NCBI GenBank assembly: GCA_020029625.1
Contig: JAIBJP010000048.1
Location: 1 to 10,867, forward strand
DNA: 10,867 nucleotides
Source of the DNA: Actinomycetota bacterium
Lineage (GTDB): Bacteria > Actinomycetota > Thermoleophilia > Gaiellales > Gaiellaceae
Direction of reading: 5' to 3'
Shown here: positions 8,544 to 10,867 of the stretch, in pieces
Layout: the number at the start of each line of letters is the position of its first letter
Numbering within the stretch: the first letter of the stretch is position 1
Notes under the pieces: model-generated
Database searches by the model: none
What the model was told of the DNA's origin: nothing
Seen by the model: the letters and a program-made list of their open reading frames with translations, nothing else
Position numbers and translations under genes: made by a program

Positions 8544-9233
8544 TCACCACCGAACCGCCCGCGCGAAGGTGACGACGTGGACCGCTCGGGCGCCGGCTCG
8601 CCGCAGCTCGGTCGCCGCCGAGCCCACGGTCGCCCCGGTCGTGTACACGTCGTCGATCAACGCGACGACTGTCGGCGCAGCGGTCGCGCGAAAGGCTCCC
8701 CGGACGTTCGCGCGACGTGCCCCGCGACCGAGGCCACGCTGCGGCCGCACCTGCCGACGCCTGGTCAAAAGCGGTTCCGCCGGTAGCTTCCATTCGAGAG
8801 CGACGAGCCGCGCCAGCGTCTCCGCCGGGTTCTGCCCGCGCCAGAGGCCACGGTCAGGGTCGGGCGGGATGAAGGTGAGGGCGTCGACCGGCGGACGCGG
8901 CACGACTTCGGCGACGAGGCCGGCGAAAACGGGTGCGAGCCGTCTCCGCCCGCGTTCCTTCCAGGCGGTCACGAGCGTGCGCGCAGCCCCGTCGTAGGCG
9001 ACCGCCGCACGGGCGGAGACGAACGCGAGCCTGCGTCCCGCGCACTCGGCGCAGCGGTCGACGCGCCAGGCCGTCGGCGCGCCGCAGCGGGCGCAAAGCG
9101 GGCCGCGGAGGAGACGCAACCCGGCGAGGCAGGGTGCGCAGACGATCCGTTCCCCGGCCCCGCACGCCGCGCACCGCTCCGGGACGAGGAGATCGAGGAG
9201 CCGAAAGCCTCTGCGATTCGAGTCCACACCCAC
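8544..9233 (-). CDS. comF: ComF/GntX family amidophosphoribosyltransferase-like protein
   Basis: Members have a phosphoribosyltransferase fold and are needed for DNA uptake in some naturally competent bacteria (ComFC); the reaction is not settled. The 229 residues carry four CxxC pairs, C21/C24, C32/C35, C47/C50 and C61/C64, forming two zinc-binding knuckles (LLDLLVPERCAACG start, typical of ComF). The PRPP loop VALIDDVYTTGATV lies at 190-203, preceded by RRANVRGAF. The start GTG at 9233 sits inside an 18-bp perfect palindrome. A second GTG two codons on (9227) is also possible, and neither has a normal Shine-Dalgarno. No comFA helicase or other competence gene is in view, so competence cannot be inferred from this gene alone. 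It is followed by hpf after 54 bp. Confidence 0.93.
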   Translation of the reverse strand: MGVDSNRRGFRLLDLLVPERCAACGAGERIVCAPCLAGLRLLRGPLCARCGAPTAWRVDRCAECAGRRLAFVSARAAVAYDGAARTLVTAWKERGRRRLAPVFAGLVAEVVPRPPVDALTFIPPDPDRGLWRGQNPAETLARLVALEWKLPAEPLLTRRRQVRPQRGLGRGARRANVRGAFRATAAPTVVALIDDVYTTGATVGSAATELRRAGARAVHVVTFARAVRW

Positions 9234-9246
9234 CCCCGGGGGTGGG
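9229..9246. repeat. 18-bp perfect palindrome over the comF start
   Basis: CCCACCCCC followed directly by its reverse complement GGGGGTGGG, including the GTG start codon of comF at 9233-9231. In mRNA it would put the start and the place of a Shine-Dalgarno in a stem, or as DNA it could be an operator. The role is inferred. Confidence 0.6.
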
Positions 9247-9256
9247 ATAGCGGGTC

Positions 9257-9291
9257 AAGTCGCGCATGTGGCGCGTCGAGAGTGGCGACTT
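9257..9291. repeat. Inverted repeat in the comF leader
   Basis: AAGTCGC (9257-9263) and GCGACTT (9285-9291) can form a 7-bp stem around a 21-nt loop. An overlapping alternative pairs CGCGC (9261-9265) with GCGCG (9271-9275). The two pairings are mutually exclusive, as in switch-like leaders, but no riboswitch class is recognised. Confidence 0.35.
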
Positions 9292-9292
9292 T

Positions 9293-9302
9293 GCAACGTT
9301 GC
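9293..9302. repeat. 10-bp palindrome GCAACGTTGC upstream of comF
   Basis: Perfect palindrome in the 90-bp gap between the nucleotidyltransferase gene and comF. It is the least GC-rich spot of the gap and has the size of a repressor half-site pair. An operator role is only a suggestion. Confidence 0.35.
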
Positions 9303-9303
9303 T

Positions 9304-9332
9304 GCCCGCGAGCCCTGTAGGGCTCAGCGGGC
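9304..9332 (-). terminator. Long GC hairpin spanning the nucleotidyltransferase stop codon
   Basis: GCCCGC-GAGCCC and GGGCTC-(A)-GCGGGC pair as a 12-bp stem with one bulged A and a 4-nt loop. The stem includes the gene's TGA stop (9326-9324). It is the strongest hairpin in the window. No U-tract follows, so it would be a tail-less terminator or a barrier to 3' exonucleases. Confidence 0.5.
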
Positions 9333-10343
9333 CGCGGGGTACCGCAGCACCGCGTCAGCGAGCTTCGACGCATCCCCGAAGATCCCCGCGATGGCGAGCC
9401 CCTCGTCCGGGACAGCCGTGCCCGGCAGGAGCGCCGCGCTCCTGATCGCGGCCCCCTGGCCGACGTGGCAGTCCGCGCCGATGGCGGCCGGCCCGCGTAC
9501 CTGCGCACCGTCCTCGATGACGACGCCCGGCCCGAGCACGACCGGACCGTCGATCCGGGCTGAGTCGGCGATCCTGCAGCCCTTCTCGGCCCACACGCCA
9601 GGGGCGATCTCCTCCCCGGGTATCTCGACCCGGACGTGCCCGAGCACGGCGTCGAGGATGGTGTTCCTCAACTCGTCGAGGTCGCCGACGTCGTTCCAGT
9701 AGGCCATCGTCGTGTACGCGTAGACCTCCTCGTTCGCCGCGACGAGCGCGGGCCAGACGTCGGTGCCGAAATCGTGGAATGTGTCCGCAGGAAGGCGATC
9801 GAGCAGCTCGGCCTCGATGACGTAGATCCCACAGTTGGCCAGATCGGACCGGGCCTCGTCCCGCGTCGGCTTCTCCTGGAAACCTCGGACGCGCGTATCT
9901 CGATCGAGGATCACGACGCCGTAGGCGCTGGGGTCGCTCACCGGCTTGACCGTGAGCGTGGCCAGTGCTCCCGTCCGGCGGTGATGGCCGAGCAGCGCCG
10001 TCACGTCGACGTCGTGGAGGCCGTCCCCTGACGTGATCAGGATCGTCTCTCCGCCCCAGAACTCCTCGAGCTTCTTCGTCCCGCCCGCCGTGCCGAGGAG
10101 CTCCTCCTCGTGCGACCACTCGATGGTCATCCCGAGGCTCGAGCCGTCTCCGAAGTACGCCTGGATGAGCTCGGGGAAGGCGTGCACGTTGATCCCAACC
10201 TCGCGCACGTCGTGGCGGTGCAGCAGATTGAGGAGATGGTGCAGGACCGGCCGGTTGGCCACGGGCATCATCGGCTTGGGGAGGAAGTCGGTCAGAGGCC
10301 TGAGGCGCGTCCCCAGGCCGGCCGCCATCACCATCGCCTTCAC
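9324..10343 (-). CDS. Sugar-1-phosphate nucleotidyltransferase with left-handed beta-helix tail (mannose-1-phosphate guanylyltransferase-like)
   Basis: Enzymes of this family join a sugar-1-phosphate to an NTP, giving an NDP-sugar for glycans and cell-wall polymers. The 339 residues start with the nucleotide-binding signature AAGLGTRLRPLT at 7-18, then PKPMMPVANRP at 22-32. GDGLHDVD at 106-113 fits the metal-binding GDxL motif. FQEKP at 155-159, NCGIYVIE at 170-177 and YWNDVGD at 215-221 complete the active site. From about 240 to 312, isoleucine/valine-spaced hexapeptides (IDGPVVLGPGVVIEDGAQVRG split over 264-284) form a left-handed beta-helix. The layout resembles GMP pyrophosphorylase-like proteins, but substrate specificity (mannose, glucose or other; GTP, UTP or dTTP) cannot be fixed by eye. 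The GTG start is supported by GGAGG 7 nt upstream (10351-10355). It lies 46 bp after ahcY. Confidence 0.92.
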   Translation of the reverse strand: MKAMVMAAGLGTRLRPLTDFLPKPMMPVANRPVLHHLLNLLHRHDVREVGINVHAFPELIQAYFGDGSSLGMTIEWSHEEELLGTAGGTKKLEEFWGGETILITSGDGLHDVDVTALLGHHRRTGALATLTVKPVSDPSAYGVVILDRDTRVRGFQEKPTRDEARSDLANCGIYVIEAELLDRLPADTFHDFGTDVWPALVAANEEVYAYTTMAYWNDVGDLDELRNTILDAVLGHVRVEIPGEEIAPGVWAEKGCRIADSARIDGPVVLGPGVVIEDGAQVRGPAAIGADCHVGQGAAIRSAALLPGTAVPDEGLAIAGIFGDASKLADAVLRYPAAR

Positions 10344-10350
10344 GCCTCGT

Positions 10351-10355
10351 CCTCC
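10351..10355 (-). promoter_or_regulatory. Shine-Dalgarno of the nucleotidyltransferase gene
   Basis: GGAGG on the minus strand, 7 nt before the GTG at 10343, fixing that start over the ATG codons three and five further in. Confidence 0.65.
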
Positions 10356-10372
10356 GGGCCGACCGGCGTACC

Positions 10373-10391
10373 AGCCGGGCTTGGCCCGGCT
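10373..10391 (-). terminator. Hairpin overlapping the ahcY stop codon
   Basis: AGCCGGGC and GCCCGGCT form a perfect 8-bp stem with a 3-nt loop, beginning within the TAG stop of ahcY (10392-10390). No U-tract follows. It could be a tail-less terminator or an RNA-stabilising 3' structure between ahcY and the nucleotidyltransferase gene. Confidence 0.45.
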
Positions 10392-10867
10392 AGGTCCCTT
10401 CGTCCCAAGAAGCCAAGTAGCGCGCCTGCTCCTCGGTCAGCTCGTCGATCTCGACACCGGTTGTCTCGAGCTTGAGGCGGGCGATCTCGCGGTCGATCTC
10501 CTCGGGCACGTCGTACACCTTGGGCTCGAGCTCTCCCGCCCGGGCGACGACGAACTCCGCCGATAGCGCCTGATTCGCGAAGCTCATGTCCATCACCGCG
10601 GCGGGGTGCCCTTCAGCGGCACTGAGGTTGACCAGTCGGCCCTCCGCCAGGAGGTACAGGCGCCGACCGTCCGCGAGCTGGAACTCCTCCACGAACGGTC
10701 GCGCGATACGGGTTTCGACGGCCAGCTCGCGGAGCGCCGGGATCTCGATCTCAACGTTGAAGTGACCCGTGTTGGCGAGGATCGCGCCGTCCTTCATGCG
10801 CTCGAAGTGAGCTGCCGAGAGGACGTGCTTGGCGCCCGTCGCGGTGCAGAAGATGTCGCCTACCTCG
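10390..10867 (-). CDS. ahcY: Adenosylhomocysteinase (S-adenosyl-L-homocysteine hydrolase), C-terminal 159 codons, cut by window edge
   Basis: The enzyme splits S-adenosylhomocysteine, the by-product of SAM-dependent methylation, into adenosine and homocysteine, using bound NAD+, in the cytoplasm. The visible part begins in the NAD-binding domain with EVGDIFCTATGAKHVL, then MKDGAILANTGHFNVEIE (the conserved NxGHF region). It continues with GRRLYLLAEGRLVNLSAAEGHPA, split over the LAEGRLVNL signature, and MDMSFANQAL, and ends with the typical IDELTEEQARYLASWDEGT. The N-terminal substrate domain lies beyond the right edge. The protein stops at the SWDEGT position and lacks the extra C-terminal tail ending in KPDHYRY of eukaryotic and many bacterial enzymes, as I recall for archaeal and some thermophile forms. 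It is the furthest upstream gene in view. Confidence 0.97.
   Translation of the reverse strand, partial: EVGDIFCTATGAKHVLSAAHFERMKDGAILANTGHFNVEIEIPALRELAVETRIARPFVEEFQLADGRRLYLLAEGRLVNLSAAEGHPAAVMDMSFANQALSAEFVVARAGELEPKVYDVPEEIDREIARLKLETTGVEIDELTEEQARYLASWDEGT

Noticed and set aside
7947..8793. 5' extension of the small gene's frame back to 8793 (a 448-codon frame)
   Set aside because: This part overlaps hpf and comF in another frame and is Arg/Pro-rich shadow. Only the portion after the hpf stop looks like protein-coding sequence.

Overview
The window reads as a chromosomal housekeeping block from a high-GC Gram-positive bacterium. The GC content is high throughout, GTG and TTG starts are common, and the proteins are actinobacterial in style (SecA with a SEC-C tail, long-form HPF, FtsEX). 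A deep-branching actinobacterial lineage such as Thermoleophilia/Gaiellales is my best guess, but this is inferred from overall character and not from any search. All ten real genes lie on the minus strand, so transcription runs from right to left. The long plus-strand open frames are antisense shadows.

Layout in the direction of transcription: ahcY (C-terminal part only, cut by the right edge) - sugar-1-phosphate nucleotidyltransferase - comF-type phosphoribosyltransferase - hpf (long form) - an unrecognised small gene - secA - prfB - ftsE - ftsX - S41 carboxyl-terminal processing protease - RNase R/II family exoribonuclease (N-terminal part only, cut by the left edge). There are no tRNA or rRNA genes, mobile elements or CRISPR arrays, and no gene-free stretch longer than 300 bases. 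The largest gap is 159-264 bp before ftsE, depending on its start.

The order comF - hpf - secA - prfB - ftsE - ftsX - ctp matches, as I recall it, the order of the same genes around comFC/yvyD/secA/prfB/ftsEX/ctpB in Bacillus, where flagellar and other genes are interspersed. This looks like an old Gram-positive neighbourhood linking ribosome hibernation, protein export, translation termination and division-associated cell-wall remodelling. Tight junctions (4-bp overlap ftsE/ftsX, 2-bp gap secA/prfB, abutting hpf/small gene, 4-bp gap ctp/rnr) suggest translational coupling. GC-rich hairpins without U-tracts sit at or just after the stops of ahcY, the nucleotidyltransferase, comF and prfB, and may divide the block into transcription units.

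The most notable observation is that the plain open frame of prfB misses its first exon-like segment. A 25-codon upstream frame starting with TTG leads in-frame to CTT TGA C, the classic RF2 +1 programmed frameshift site, at exactly the codon 25/26 position known from E. coli, but without the usual Shine-Dalgarno-like stimulator. Other points are an unnamed conserved-looking gene between hpf and secA with no ordinary start at its apparent 5' end, an RNB exonuclease with a very short N-terminus, and a 90-bp comF leader packed with inverted repeats.
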